Shown piece by piece: positions 11,863 through 25,084 of a stretch of 64,000 nt of DNA (position 1 is its first letter; every line of letters begins with the position of its first letter). Under the pieces are notes generated by a model that was not told the DNA's origin, did no database searches, and saw nothing but the letters and a program-made list of their open reading frames with translations. Source of the DNA: Taxillus chinensis (taxonomy: Eukaryota > Streptophyta > Magnoliopsida > Santalales > Loranthaceae); contig CM042091.1 of assembly GCA_023512835.1 (NCBI GenBank), forward strand, positions 4,716,348-4,780,347, in the 5' to 3' direction. Both the position numbers and the translations under genes were made by a program.

Positions 11863-12477
11863 CAGTGACGGATTCAAGGGGGGGCCGGCAGGAGCCATGC
11901 CCCCCCCCCCCCCCCCCCCCCAAATTTTAAACTTTTTCTTATTATATATATATATATATATAGTTATGTACGCCGGAATAATTATAGACATATATAATTA
12001 GTTTTGGCTTAATTATTATAATAATTATATTATATATTAATTACTAATATATATATATATATATGCTATTTTAAAAATTAAAATAATATATAATAAAAAA
12101 ATGTGCTCGTACATCAATACTAATATACATTGAATTTATAATTTTAAAGATCTTAAAATTATATAATATAGTTCGCAAACATAACACATTATGTATTAAT
12201 AAATTATTTTAAATAAATTTAAAAATATAAAATAAATAAATAAATAAATAAATAACAATATTATTAAATTTGATTCGATTTAAACAACGATTTTGAAATT
12301 CTAAAACAAATCAAACCAATAATATTATTTGATTTCAAACTCAACCAATTTAATTTTGTTCGGTTTTAACGGTTTGATAAATTAAATTGGTGATTTGGGC
12401 GGGTCAATTAGATAATATACGTAAATTACACAGTTTAATCTCGGCCCCCCTAATCAAAATTTCTGGATCCGTCCCTG
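11863..12477. mobile_element. Non-autonomous hAT element (615 bp) with perfect 8-bp target duplication
   Basis: CCAACAAA at 11855-11862 is repeated exactly at 12478-12485. Between them the element begins CAGTGACGGATTCA and ends TGGATCCGTCCCTG; inverted, the right end is CAGGGACGGATCCA, 12 of 14 matching the left. An 8-bp duplication with CAG(T/G)G ends is the hallmark of hAT transposons. It has no transposase frame. Inside are 22 C at 11900-11921 and AT-rich microsatellites; near both ends are GGGGGGCCG-like blocks. Confidence 0.9.
11900..11921. repeat. Homopolymer of 22 C
   Basis: Uninterrupted C run near the left end of the hAT element. It faces a six-C block near the right end. The exact length in an assembly is often unreliable. 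Confidence 0.9.
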
Positions 12478-12485
12478 CCAACAAA

Positions 12486-13800
12486 CAATATATCAATTGT
12501 GACTTTGTGAGAACAAGAGGTCATGGAAGTTTAAAACTAAACCTACCTACTTTTTATAAAATATCTAGGCAGCGCAAACAAACAACAAAAAGTTAAAACT
12601 TTTAATTCCGTCATTCATTTGATCACTTATCGTTGATATATAATTTTAAATATTATAAAATCTGATAGGAGTATATATTTTGTCGCATTGTTTTAATTTA
12701 TTAATTTAAACATATAAATTTAATATGAATTATAAAAATTTTATTTTATAATATAAACTATAACAATAATAAAAATCAAAAGGTTTGTGATTTTTTTTAA
12801 ACGGTGAATAGCACTTACAACAAATTAGTTATTTTTTTAGCTAAAATCTTATAGAGAATTTTTTTAAAAAAAATTATTTATATTTTAACACATTCAATAA
12901 TTGACTCATCAATTATTTGTCTATTTTAATTGAAAATTATTTTTCTATTTTGGTTGGAGACTACTTTGACAATGGCTGATGAACAATTAAACAATGATCA
13001 ATTAGTGAGTAAATACGCTGAAGGTCCACTAGTGATGGTGAGGCTAGTTGTTATGGAGGAGTTGGTGGCTAATGTAAACATTTAGTGTTAAGGATCCATT
13101 GGCGATGGCACGGAAAACAATGAGGTTATGGGTCATAATTGGCGGCAAGATTGAGCGATGATAGCCATGATTATGAAATCTCTGGTGCCGAGTTTTTGGC
13201 TTCACCGATGCATTGGTGATGTATTTGAGGATTTAACGAAGTAAGTTTTGGTTGATTAGAAGTATTGGGGATAAGTAAAGAGAATGGGCAAGGTAAGGTG
13301 GATATCTATCATAGAACGAGTGATATGATTGAAAATAAAGATTGGTCCAGAAGTAACTTCACATAATTAATGTGTACCTACATATCCTTATTTTATAAAA
13401 GTTTAAAAGCATATATATTATTGGGAAAAAAATAATTATGAACACTCACAAAAAAATTATAAGAATGCCCTTAAATAATTTGTGAACTTAAACACATTTA
13501 AATAATTTCATAAAGTTGTTACTAAATGAGTTGTTGGAATTAATAGAGTATGTTGTTGTATATTTAGTTGAAAAAGAGTATGATGGTGGGTTGGGTTGGG
13601 AGATAGTTTGAATAAAATGTTGATAATTTAATTTGAAACTAATATTTGATGATAAATGTAGGCCGACTAAATTTGACTAGTCATTTACATCATAACTACT
13701 TTTTTTTGTTCATTACAAAAACTAATTGTATAATATAGGTTTTGCTGTTCTAGCTATTTTTTTAGTGACAAATTAATTTTGACTTGATTGTAAAAAGGGC
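12486..13800. other. Intergenic, no recognisable gene
   Basis: AT-rich with a slightly less AT-rich piece at about 12990-13340 that has stops in all frames and no family motif. It may be a fully decayed element. Confidence 0.5.
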
Positions 13801-13801
13801 C

Positions 13802-14186
13802 TTAAAAGCATTCACATCAGCTCCACAACCTTTATCTCTATGTTAATGAATGAATAGTATAATAGTTGATACTATTCCTACGTTTATCATCATCTCATTT
13901 TTTATCTCTACCTTTATTTTTGAAAATTATAATTTTTATTTTGTATTTTGAATTTACTATTCCTTTTATTTGTTAAAACCAATCAAAAGTTGCACATATG
14001 TTAAGAAATGTTTGAAAGATAAATAGTAATTCTCCAAATATATATTCTATCTTCAATATATATTTTCAATCTCTAAATTTTATAGTTTAAAATACATGAT
14101 GAAGTATAATTTTTTATCCAAAAGTTAAGATTTTCATTGAATTTTTTAAAAACATATTTTAGAGGAGCTAGCGTAAATATTCTAAT
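13802..14186. mobile_element. Probable MITE, GCATTCACATCAGCTCC type
   Basis: Left AGCATTCACATCAGCTCC (from 13807) and right GGAGCTAGCGTAAATATT (14164-14181) are imperfect inverted repeats (12 of 18). The interior of about 350 bp is AT-rich and non-coding. The ends resemble plant Tourist-like MITEs, but the TTA/TAA flanks do not match in direct orientation, so the family is tentative. Confidence 0.4.
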
Positions 14187-14605
14187 AACATTAACCCAAT
14201 TAGTATTGGGATGAAACTTGAATAAAATATGAAGGAGGTCAAGAAGTGCATAAATCAAATGAAGAAAAAATAAGTTATAGATTTACTTTAACAAATTACT
14301 TTTATTATTTAATTAATTTTGTTTCACTATTTGTTTATTATTTGTCTAATGAAAGAGAAAATAAAAAAACAATAAAGAAATGTTAAAAAAGAACAAGAAA
14401 AATATAATTATTTAAAAAATGAAGAAGAGTAGTAATAGTTAAATTTAAATAAGTACTATTCATAATGTTATTTTTAAAAAGTAAAAGTGGAAGTGATATT
14501 TTAAATGTTTTTATTAAATTAGTTAGTTTATTTAAAAAAAAATTATTTTTTAAATAATTATAAAAATCAAAACTTCTTAAATTTTTAAAAAACACAAGCT
14601 ATTAA

Positions 14606-15195
14606 TGCCAGTTTGGCATTGCTGGTGGGAGGCTGCTTCTGCTTATTTTATAAACAGAAGCAGTAAAAGGTGTTTGCTAACATTTAAAAAAAGTGCTTAT
14701 AAAATAAGTTTTTGCTTTTTTTTCCTTAAAAGCAGAAGCAATTTCAAGGTTGCTTCTGCAAGCTTCTTTTTCAAGAAGCAGTTTTTTTAAAAATTAAAAT
14801 GTCAATATTAACCCTGAAATAAATCATATAATTTTAATATAAGAAATAAAAATTAAAATATGAAAACCCAGTCTATCTCTTCTTTCATCGTCGGTGTCTC
14901 TTTCACGTTGGGTGTGCAACGGCCATAGGAGGGGATCATTTGGGGGGGGGGGGGGGGGGAGCAGGCAATTAAAAGCGGGGGTGGATAGGGAATCGGGAGG
15001 GTGGGGGGTGGGGCTGGCGGGATGGGGCAGGCAATTAGAGGGGGGGGTGGTAGATATGGGGAGGGGGGAAAACAGGAAGAGGGGGTGGGGCCGGCGGGAT
15101 GGGGGTGATGGGGCAAGCGGTTTTATTTTTAATTTCCAAACATCTATTATCGCTTTTAAATTTCAAAGGACTTTTAAAATTATTTTTTACCAAAC
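14606..15195. mobile_element. Putative MITE with GCTTCTGC hairpins and a G-rich core
   Basis: The left part starts near GCCAGTTTGGCATTGC and contains several short hairpins: CTGCTTCTG with CAGAAGCAG, and GCAGAAGCAA with TTGCTTCTGC. A very G-rich core (about 14940-15118) with 18 G at 14942-14959 follows. The right end is near ACCAAACATTC. GTTTGGCATTGC-type starts are familiar from repetitive plant DNA; the true right end and target duplication were not found. Confidence 0.4.
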
Positions 15196-15519
15196 ATTCA
15201 CTTGTTTATTTAACAACTTATTTTTCCAAAAATATTTAAAAAACACCCCACATCGAAATCTTGACTCGAACCGATAAAATAACAAAACGGTCATAAGTAT
15301 TGACGGCCTTGTTCCAAGATCCACTGTAATCATTAATTTTGTCTTGGCCGGACTGAACACATCTGATAGTGGTTCATCACTCCCGACCGTTACCTTGCCC
15401 TCCATACTGCCACATTGTTGGCTTTGATGCGGATTCGTTAATTACTGGTGGTTTTAATGTACATTGTTAGATCATTAAATAAACGACAGGACCAGAATCT
15501 TACAAAAAAAAAAAAAGTT

Positions 15520-15870
15520 CCCACGCCCTCGGTCAACGCGATTTCGGCGTTTTCTTCTTCCCTCTACGCTGTCGCTGCACCGTAATCTTGCTCCATCAAG
15601 GACGTTGCACTGCCAGACGTCGCTACCTTCTTTGCTCCATCAACGCCATCGCTCCTGCAATAGCGACGACACCGGCCAATCGAGACCCTTACGCCGGCCT
15701 CGTCGATCCCCAGCCCCGGCGCTCCGCGATCTGGCCTAGCGAGTCCGACCCAGCCTCGCTACTGCCTGTTGTAACCACCGCCTTGCCGAAGCCTCGCCGG
15801 TTCGCCGCCACCCGTACCAAATTATCACCGCCGATTTGCTCTTGCGAAAACAGACCAAGAAAAGAAATAG
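15520..15870. other. GC-rich island of unknown origin
   Basis: A block of about 350 bp, rich in CGCC/TCGC words, in AT-rich DNA. A 102-codon frame (15588-15896) runs through it, but its translation (rich in A, P, R, S) matches nothing I know and it ends in AT-rich sequence. It could be a promoter/leader fragment of a lost gene or a transposon core. Confidence 0.35.
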
Positions 15871-15896
15871 GGTGGATGTTCTCTTTAATTTGTTGA

Positions 15897-18608
15897 TAAT
15901 TTTTTTTATTGTTATGAATTATGTGCCCATAAATCAAAATTTATCCCAGTAGTGGTTAATATTTTCTTAAATATTATTTGCGTCCAAAGACTATATATAA
16001 ATAAAATGTCTCGATAAATTAATATTCTACAAAAATATTAATAATAATGAAGTGCCCTTGCACATATTTTGAAGAAAATATATGTTCAATTGGTATTTAT
16101 TTTCTGAAGGAAAAAAAAACACAACTTGTATTCATATTCTTTAAAACTAATTGTATTTTTATTATTGTTGCGTATTTATTTAATGACCAACATCACTTGA
16201 TTTTGCTATGCTTGACGTATCTGAATATAATTTATCTGTCACGAGTATTTGATTTGATGTTTATATTCACCTTGTCTCAAAAAGCTTGGAAGAGACAATC
16301 AAAGAGGAAACAATGAATCTTCACGTGATGGTGCAAAACCACTTATTTTAGTTCAAATTCATTATGAATATGGGCTGAAAAATGAATATCTCGTTGAAAA
16401 AAATCCACTTACTCTTTGAACAAATTGGGTAAATATTTGATTATCAAAGGATCATGGTCCTTGCAAATTAAACCGTCGTTTGCAAGATTTCAAAAACACA
16501 AATTTGAATTATTTAAGGGTCTGTTTTGTATGTTAGATTTGACATGCCGTTTAAAAAAAAAACTGTGGACAGATTATGGGTACATCTTTATTAAAAATTA
16601 AGGAAAAGTTATTTTTTAAAAACCGTAGATTTTTAACTGTTTTTAATTTTTAATTATTTATTTTTTTAAAATTTAAATTTAATTCTAACAGAAAATTTAA
16701 ATATTTTTAAAAAATTTAAAATTTTCTCTATTTAAAATTTTTTATATGATTTAATTTTTTAAAAACATATTTTCCCTCTTATTAAATAAAAATTATTTTA
16801 AAATTTTAATTAAAATTTAAAAAAATTAAAACCCGTATCAAACAAGTCCTCAAACGAGTATTATGTGGTAATGACTAATATTCATAGATGAATGTATATT
16901 GAAAAAAGAAAACCTTCCTCCATCTTACACCCTTCAAATTTGCTCTTGTAATAGTAATATCTTGTTTACGTATTGCAGAAATAATGAGCTTTTATTTGAA
17001 ACTTAAAAACTATGTCCAATTGGTTTTATACCATTACCTGAAGCACATGTTACGACGTTTCCTGAAACAAATGCAGTATCAAGACAAACATATATAGACG
17101 TGGATGCAAACATGGCCGTGAACATGAATTTGGACGTGCACATGAAATAAATTAGAAATGACATAATTCACAAAGATACTGTAAACAAGCAAAAATTCCA
17201 AAAGACATAAAACAAGTGAAAGTAACACACCTAAAACGGCGGGAAAAAAAGCATTTTAGATGTGGGATGCACGAGCATTGGTCACGTAACGGTTGTATAA
17301 TGAGACACATGGTAATTTTTTTCAAAGTGCAACCAAAGAAAAAAGCAATGTTGAGACAAATTTTATTGATTATGAGGCTCATTTAGATATCTATGGTTTA
17401 TTTGAAAATCCAATCAGAATTGACCATTGCATTAATTGGATGTGGTATCTTGAAAGATGAAAATTAGTTAATTTATTTATTTTTGGTATTTTTTATTTTG
17501 AGAGTTTTATTTCAACACTATGCTACAAGTTATGGTCAATGATTTTATATAATTGTATGATACATATTTCTTTATATTTGAGGTTTTATTAAAGCATGTG
17601 CATTTTATTATAGGTGGATAATGGATTTCCAAGATATTTGTCTGATTAATTTAACATTTTATTATTGAAGTCTTAAAAAAAACTTGTATTATTTTACCAA
17701 ATAATACCAAATTATATATTTACGGTGCATTGTAATCTAGTAAATCTCAATGAAATTTGCTCAATTTTAATATATTCACTGCAATAGATATCAAACTAAC
17801 ACTGTGCAAGCAAATAAATATTGAATATTTTTACATAATTTGTTATGTATCCAAAAAGAAGCGGATCAAAGAAAAACGTCATACACTTACACTCAATATA
17901 TACCGTATATTTATAAAAATGATTAAATCAAATAATGTTACAAATGAATGTTAACCTAAAATTTTTTATACTTCAGCATGGATAATTTGGACAACTAAAT
18001 TAAGTCCTCTGAAAAATTAAAATTTAATTTGAAAATAAAAAAACAACTTAAAGATTAAATAAAAAATAACTATTTTATCTTTTAAAAAATGTATCAAATA
18101 CATCAAAATTTATTTTTAAAAGCAAAGTACTGAATATCACAAATGTATTAATGGATTGTTAAAATTTGATCTTCCAATAACAATAATTTGATTATTTGAA
18201 CATTTGTATAATACCAACTTCTCTTAGAGAAACTCCAACAATAATATATTTTTTCTTCACATATGTAAATTTCTCTAGATGTGAAGATAATTTTTTACTC
18301 TCAACTTCAACAATCATTTTCATTTTAAATTTATTTTTATTAAAATAATAAAAATAATAAAACCATCAATGAAAAAGGATAGATGTGATAGAATAAAAAA
18401 TAATATAATATTATGTAAATAGTGAATAGTGACTTTTCATTTTTAAAGTTATTATAGCAAGTTTAATTTGTAAAGAATAAGATAGAGAGGTTATTGGAGT
18501 AAAATTTTTATATTTAGCTTTCTATTTGTAGAGGATAAAGAACCTCTTAAAATAGCTCTCAAAGACTTTTTTCTTTTTTATTGAAAATTACTATATACAA
18601 TGGTTATA
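15897..18608. other. Intergenic, AT-rich, degenerate repeats
   Basis: No gene found. A possible hAT-like piece with weak inverted ends lies at about 16517-16853. At about 18226-18570 is a sequence with GAGAAACTCCAACAA and TTATTGGAGTAAA words that looks like a degenerate relative of the Tourist-like MITE that follows. Confidence 0.5.
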
Positions 18609-18611
18609 TAA

Positions 18612-18938
18612 GAGCAACTCCAAGAGGCTCTCTATTATCTACAAATAGAGAGCCTAATGCCAAAAATGAGCTCCAACAGCCTTTTCATTAAGCTCTCTAC
18701 ATCTACAATTTGCTACGATGACTCTTCACAAATGAAGAGTCACCATTCATTCTCCACATAATTTTTTATTTTCTTTTTTCTCTCCTCTCTCCTCCCCTGT
18801 GCAATTAATATTATTATTAATAAATTATTATTTTAATAAAAATAGAGAGACCCTTGGAGTGTATATTAAAAAATAGCTCTTTACATGAAAAATTCTGTAT
18901 ATGTGAAAAAAATTATAAAGAGACTCTTAGAGTTACTC
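18612..18938. mobile_element. Tourist-like (PIF/Harbinger) MITE, 327 bp, TAA duplication
   Basis: TAA flanks both sides (18609-18611 and 18939-18941). The left end GAGCAACTCCAAGAGGCTCT and the inverted right end GAGTAACTCTAAGAGTCTCT match at 17 of 20 positions. The three-base TAA duplication, short length and non-coding AT-rich interior are typical of Tourist/PIF-Harbinger MITEs. Confidence 0.85.
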
Positions 18939-18941
18939 TAA

Positions 18942-20156
18942 CAATTGTGCGCATCTACCATGTGGTTGTTGTATCCAATAATCAACCACATTGACAAATG
19001 TGCCTATTTGTAACTAAAACTCGCATTTGTTTTTATATATGATTATGCTATAACAAATTGATCATAAATATCCAAATGTACTACAGGCATCAAATTTAAA
19101 AATTAGATTTGATCTGCTTTATACCGGTTAATTTGGAGCTAAATATCGACCCATTCGATAAACTACCTAGCTATCAGGGCAAAACTAGGACAGTCGCATT
19201 TCAATGATTACACTAAGTACTTTGAAAATTGGTTGTGAACATTTGGATGAATTTGATGTGGGGTGTGTACAGTGGCATTGCAATGGTTTTCGGTTAAGCG
19301 TCACACCACTAGAGCCTTTTCTTGAAGCTTTCTTGCGTGGATTAGAAAGCAATGTTACCCCAAATAAAAGCTAAGGACTATCATTTCATCACGGCACCTT
19401 TCGGTTGGGTCCTGATCTACTATTGACAGAAAAAATGCAGGGGCAGGTAAATATGAAGGGCTTTGAACTGTAAAGTTGATCATTTATGTTTCTTTTCTTC
19501 TGTTTTTTTTTTCCTTCTTTTCAAAGTTCAAACATCAAAGAAATGATAATAGGGACGCATAAGAATCTCATTAAGAGGGTTGCATAATTTCCTATCCCTT
19601 CTGGCTGGGCCCTGATCCACCTCACCTCGAATAGTTATGATTTATGAACCAGGTCATTGTGATGGTGTTTGAACTGTAAAGCGAATCGTCTTCATCATCG
19701 TTTCTTTTTTCTAAAATCAATATTAGAACTCCAAATATTTTGTCCACAACAGCATGGATTGCTGGTTTAATAATCTGCCCTTTCCATGCATGACATCATC
19801 ATCTTCATTAATCATGCCATAGATAATTAAACATAATTGAAGGCTTAGCTCAACACAAGCAGCTAACCTTTTTTATGCATAACAATTCAATATAAATTCA
19901 AACATACCTATGAACATATATATGGACAAATTAATCGTGTTCAAAATTTGCAGCGAATAATTAGTTTTACAAATGTACTTAAGAAAACAAGCTATATTAC
20001 AACATAGTTATGTAATCATCCACTTCCATTGTTAAGTAATCTTCAGTTGCAGATAATTCTAAGAACTCGCGTAGCTTGAAGCTTCCATTCAAAATCTGAA
20101 TCGAACCGTGTAGGGGGCATATGTGCAAGGAAATTTCCAACGAGGGAAACCTCAGT
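18942..20156. other. Intergenic downstream of the UVSSA-like gene, with a 200-bp diverged duplication
   Basis: Two related segments about 200 bp apart: GGTTGGGTCCTGATC near 19403 and GGCTGGGCCCTGATC near 19603, each followed by TTTGAACTGTAAAG (19462 and 19668). No coding frame. The part next to 20156 probably holds the 3' UTR of the UVSSA-like gene. Confidence 0.55.
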
Positions 20157-22662
20157 CTACCACTGATTAGGGAAAGCCTCTCTGTAATTTGAGCCCTCAC
20201 CCAGTGTCAGCTGCTGCTTTCCCATTGAATCTCTTGCTCGGGATTTTGAAAGCCTCTGAGATATCCTATCTTTTGAAGTCACTTTCTTTCGAAGCATGGC
20301 AGCTAAAGTCTGTGTTTTGTTTTTGGCAGATAGTTTTTCCCCATCTAGCGTCACCATATCTTCTCCAACAGCAGCAGATCGAGAAGTAGAGGTCAAGCCG
20401 GCTTCGCGTAAAACAGCATCATTGTGTTCCCGCACCTTAACAAGCTTAGCGCGCTTCAAGGACTGCTTATACTCTCTCGTTTTCAATTCTTCTTTATCCT
20501 TATCCCTAATGTTCTTCACTGCTTGTTTCGCCAACCTTTCTGCTACAGCAGTATCCACATCGGGATTTACACAACCAATTGGCGAGTTATCCCGGGGTAT
20601 GATGGGCCCGTGAAATGGGCAAACCCTCAAATCTCTTCGTTGGCAGAGTCTCCCATTGCCCAGAGGGGCATGGCAAGGTTGTATTTTCATTGGTTCTTCT
20701 TTGTAAAGTGATGTCTGTAAATTTAACTCAGCAATTTTCTCAGCAGGAATAACTGCATCTTCGTCTACTCGTCCCCAGTGCCCCTTTAGCTCCAATCCCC
20801 GCTGATTGGCCAGAAAGGCTCGATTCGAACCCCAGTTGTCCAAAAAAGAGCCCCATGGCATGACAGGAGCTTCGGCTAAAAGCTTACCCCTTAGAGAGGT
20901 CAAATCAGAGTCAGTGCTCTTTGACTCTTTAGAACTGCATTTGGGAGTTTCAGTGTTCACCTCACTGGTACTTGGAATGGCGAGATCTTCAGTTTGGTTG
21001 CTAATTGTAAGAGTATTCACATCCTGGAAATGTTCCATCTTGCCTTCCTCCCAAATATCTTCTTCCTCTTGATCAGATGTGTTGGGAAGAGCACAACCGG
21101 TTTCTTCACACATCTTCTTCACTGACTGGAGATGGTTTCTTATATCAATAAACTCTTTCAACGTGGAATCTCTAAACCTATTGTCCGTAAGGTCAACCCT
21201 AATGAGAATGGAAATCCATTCCTGTAATGAAACCAAATGCTTTGTCACCAGGAGCTTGTACAGCTCCCTTAATGTATCAAAAACTACTTTATTCTCACTA
21301 CTCTCATGAATTTTTTCACCTTCTTTCAGTGAATCAAGACGGATCTGCCGCAGTTCAAAACATCGGAACTCTTCAGTTTCTTCATCTTCCATAGTATCTA
21401 GCAGCATACCTTCTTCTTTGGAAGAGACAATGTCCAAGCATTCCCTAATCTCATCAACTGTTGACTGTATGTCATCCTTTATAGAGGGAAGATTGACCTT
21501 CAGGATTTCAAACTTGTTCAGTATCAACTCTTTTGACCTATTCTCCCTTTCCCTTCTCTCTCGCTGAGCACGGGCTGCATTTTCCTGTAAATTAGGGAAT
21601 TGGAACCGAAGAATATTTTTCAGATACTCAAATCCTAGCCTGAGCTGTCTGTAGTGAATCCCAAACGAAACATTCCACTTCTCTAAGAACTCAATTGCCT
21701 TGGAGCGCAAAAGAGATGCAACTGCAGGAGGGGCAGGGAGCGGCAGGTTTCTCCTAAAACCAATGCTTAAACTCAACAGCTGATCCAAATTCACAACAAG
21801 GATGGTTCTGAAAAGCTTCGACCTCATGAACAGCTCATCAATTATGAGAAGTGCAAGGAACCGCACCTGCAGAAACAAGGTAGCACCCCAAATTTCGAAT
21901 TCAAAATTTGATCTAGTGAACTTAACACTGTTGTTGCGCACAACAACCATACAATATATAGGGAATAATATTGCATATATAATTTTATATATATAAACAA
22001 GCAGGAACAAGTTGACACCACATCAAGAGATAGATGTTCACTGGAAAACAAAAAACCTCTCTACTCTTCCCTTGTCATCCTTCATCATTACATTTACAGC
22101 ACTAACCCACAATGACACATGCACGATGCCAAGCTTGTGCAGTGATTTCGTTAATCTAATACTCACTGTTCAGGTTTCAACATTCAACACGCTTGTTTTA
22201 GGAAACGAGGCGCCCAATTCATTTCTGACTTCCTTCAAGCCTCAAAACCAAACAATTTCACCCAAACCACTTCGCTCACTTCCTATATCAAGAAAAAAAA
22301 CAAAGCCCCACCATTTTTCTTCAAAATTTTTATACTAGCAAATCGTTAAGTTCTTCAATTTTTTTCACTCTTCAAAATCAATTCGATACACAGGATTTTT
22401 TTTTATATATAAAAAATCAGAAACAAAAAACCCTAGATTTGCAGGGGATGAACAAACAAAAAGGGGCGAATTAGGGGACCTGGGAGTGGTCTCGCTTCAT
22501 GAGGGACATGAGTGTTTGGGAGGCGAGGCGGAGCTCCGATTCAGAATCGCGGACTAGGGCTTTGATTGATTTGAGAAGGCGACGATCCACCTCCGAGGCG
22601 ATGGAATTGGTGGCCTTCTCTATCAGCGCGCAGACCTTCCCTCCTCTTTCCTCCACTTCCAT
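20157..22662 (-). CDS. UVSSA: UVSSA-like protein (VHS/ENTH-type N-terminus, DUF2043), two exons
   Basis: The CDS is complement of 22480-22662 and 20157-21866 (613-bp GT-AG intron, phase 0): 630 residues plus TAG. The N-terminal helical region (about 1-160, with RLASQTLMSLMKRDHSQVRFLALLIIDELFMRSKLFR) is the VHS/ENTH-like fold. A Glu/Lys-rich middle follows. The C-terminal DUF2043 block starts at WGSFLDNWGSNRAF (about residue 399) and carries a metal-binding cluster CHAPLGNGRLCQRRDLRVC-PFHG (about 459-482). In animals UVSSA recruits TFIIH to stalled RNA polymerase II through CSA/CSB in transcription-coupled repair; the same role here is inferred from family. Length is close to what I recall for the Arabidopsis homologue At3g61800 (about 660). 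The junction restores DHSQ-VRFLA, a conserved stretch. Confidence 0.93.
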
Positions 22663-25080
22663 CTTCGTCTTCGTCGTGTTTAGGCTTTCTACTTCTTATT
22701 ATTATTCAAATTGAAATTTTATGAAATTACGTTTGATAATTACATTTATATATTTTTATTTTCATAAAACCAAAAAAACAAAACAAAACAACCTTCCAAG
22801 AAGTAAAGTAAACGGGGTACGTGGCGGGTTGAATTTTTTTTAAAACTTGAAATGATATTCAATTTTAACATGTACATGAGGATGGTTAAAAATAGATTTG
22901 GAGAAAACAAACTAAATCATATAAATTAAGTATATATTTTAAAAAATTAGTTTGAAATTTTAGAAAACTAATATATTACGATTTATTTATAATTTTATCA
23001 TCAAACCGATCGAATATAATATACTATATAATTAAAAACTTCATTTAAGTTCTATTTATATCTCTTTTTACATATGTTACTCGCATACACATTCGTGTCT
23101 CTCGTAAATCTAGATTCTTTTATCAACATTAATGTATTTGTACAAGCATTAGTATACATATTGGAACTTGGAAGTGTTAAATGTAGATCAATTGACCATT
23201 ATTGATTATATATATTTGCATCGTATCTAAACAATACACTTTATAAAGTTATTAGTCTGTCATTTGCTAATTGATAATTTTTTTATTGAATGTTAATAGT
23301 GGTTAAAAACCTATGAATCAATGACTTTTCACTTTTGTTGATAAAATTTGATTTGTTATTTTTTAAAACTGAATGTCTTCGATTCGGTTCTAAAATACTA
23401 TATAAATTGACCAAACAGATCGATGTTCACCTTAATATACAATACCAAATGAAATAAAATTGACACCTCGCATTAGCTCAACTTCATAATTTTAAATAAA
23501 GATTGCCTCACATGTTAAATTTGAATTCTAAAAATGATGTAAAAATAATCAAGATAATTTCACCTCATTATTATGTTTGAGCATATCTTAAGTGGGTTAG
23601 GCAACCTAGTGGACTTAATCAGGTAACCATACTCTCAAAAGGGTATTTTTGCATTTTACTTCTTTTCTATTTTTGTAGCCCTGATATGTAAGTTGTTTGA
23701 AGCGGTTGTGCAAGTATTATGATCCTATCCTCATATGCATCTATGTGTGAGAGAGATCGAAACAAATAGAGAGGAGACGAGTTACATATGTAGTAGTTGT
23801 GCCATAGAGAGATGAGAGCAGAGCTAAATGTGTAGTAGCCTACATGTCCTTAGTGAGAGCCACGTTTGTAGTAGCATTGCAAGAGAGAGAGTACTTATAG
23901 AACTAAGAAGAAAAGAGCCAAATGCAATTTTGTGTAAGTTATAAGTTGTATCATACCATCTATGGTAAATTTGTTTTTTTTGTGTAAGCATCTCATAGTT
24001 TTCCCAATTTGAGTTTTTCACATTAAAATTGTTTACGTTTGATTATCTTTCTTTTATCTTTTAAATTTTTACAAAAAACAAAATATATCTTGATTGTGCA
24101 TAATTGCATGTTGTTTCTTCGTACAATCATACACTGCGTGTGTTTGTTGTACGTTTATAATGTTCACCCATAAAAGAAATTAAATTCCAAAACAATCAAT
24201 ATGTTATATAAGTATATCAAGTAATCATCAAATACAAAGTAAACCAACAAATGTATCAAACAAGAAAAATATAAGACAAAGTAAAGTCCTTACATAAATG
24301 TATGACTTTGGAAAATCACTTAAGCCTTCAAAGCTAATCTCGGTACAAAAAAATGTATAAGGAACATAAGAGGTGAGTATGAAAGGTTAGTAGATGTCTT
24401 ACAACTTTACACTACTCCTACGTCCCAATCACAAGCCACGACATCCAATGCTCAAACTACCACCACAACCACATCAACTAATGCCTAAAACACCACCACC
24501 ATGTTGATAGTTAATGGACTATATTGATCTTTCAACGATCACATTAATCGTCTAATGATCTAAACAATGATTTGAATATTGTAACAATAACTCTAGCTAA
24601 GGTTTCATCAATGCAACCTATGAACTTATCACCATTACTGTTATTTTGGCTAAAACTGTTTTTTCCTTTTCTTTTTTTTTTTGCAAAATTAAGGTTTGTG
24701 TATATATACACACCATATATCATTAATTGAAAATTAAATATAAACAATTTAATTAATCAAAGATGTTTTTACATAATTATTAATTGATTGTTTTCGTCAT
24801 GAATTCAAATTTATGTCTCTTGACTTTTATTTTGTTACTTTAAATTTTTAAAAGTTGTCAGTAAGAACACTAGATAAAACTAGCAAACTAGCCACTTTTA
24901 AAATTTTAATTTAACAATGTAAGTAAAAGTTAAGAGACATGGATTTTGAACAATTGGATGATGAAAATAATCCATTAAGAATTTAAGTAAATATATTTGA
25001 TTAATTAAATTTTCTGTATTAAATTTTCAATTAATAATATAGGGTACATGTATGAATAATTGTATTAAATTTATAAAATT
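22663..25080. other. Intergenic upstream of the UVSSA-like gene
   Basis: No further gene seen. The first 100 bp probably contain the UVSSA-like promoter and leader. At 23781-23893 lies a 40-bp tandem repeat, listed separately. The rest is AT-rich. Confidence 0.55.
23781..23893. repeat. 40-bp imperfect tandem repeat, about 2.8 copies
   Basis: Units begin at about 23781, 23821 and 23861; each contains GTAGTAG followed by a GAGAGA-type purine block. Divergence between units is substantial. No coding frame. Confidence 0.6.
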
Positions 25081-25084
25081 CTTT

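Noticed and set aside
19997..20200. Extra exon downstream of the UVSSA-like gene
   Set aside because: The frame overlaps the last exon in another phase and the main frame already ends with a stop after a conserved-length C-terminus.
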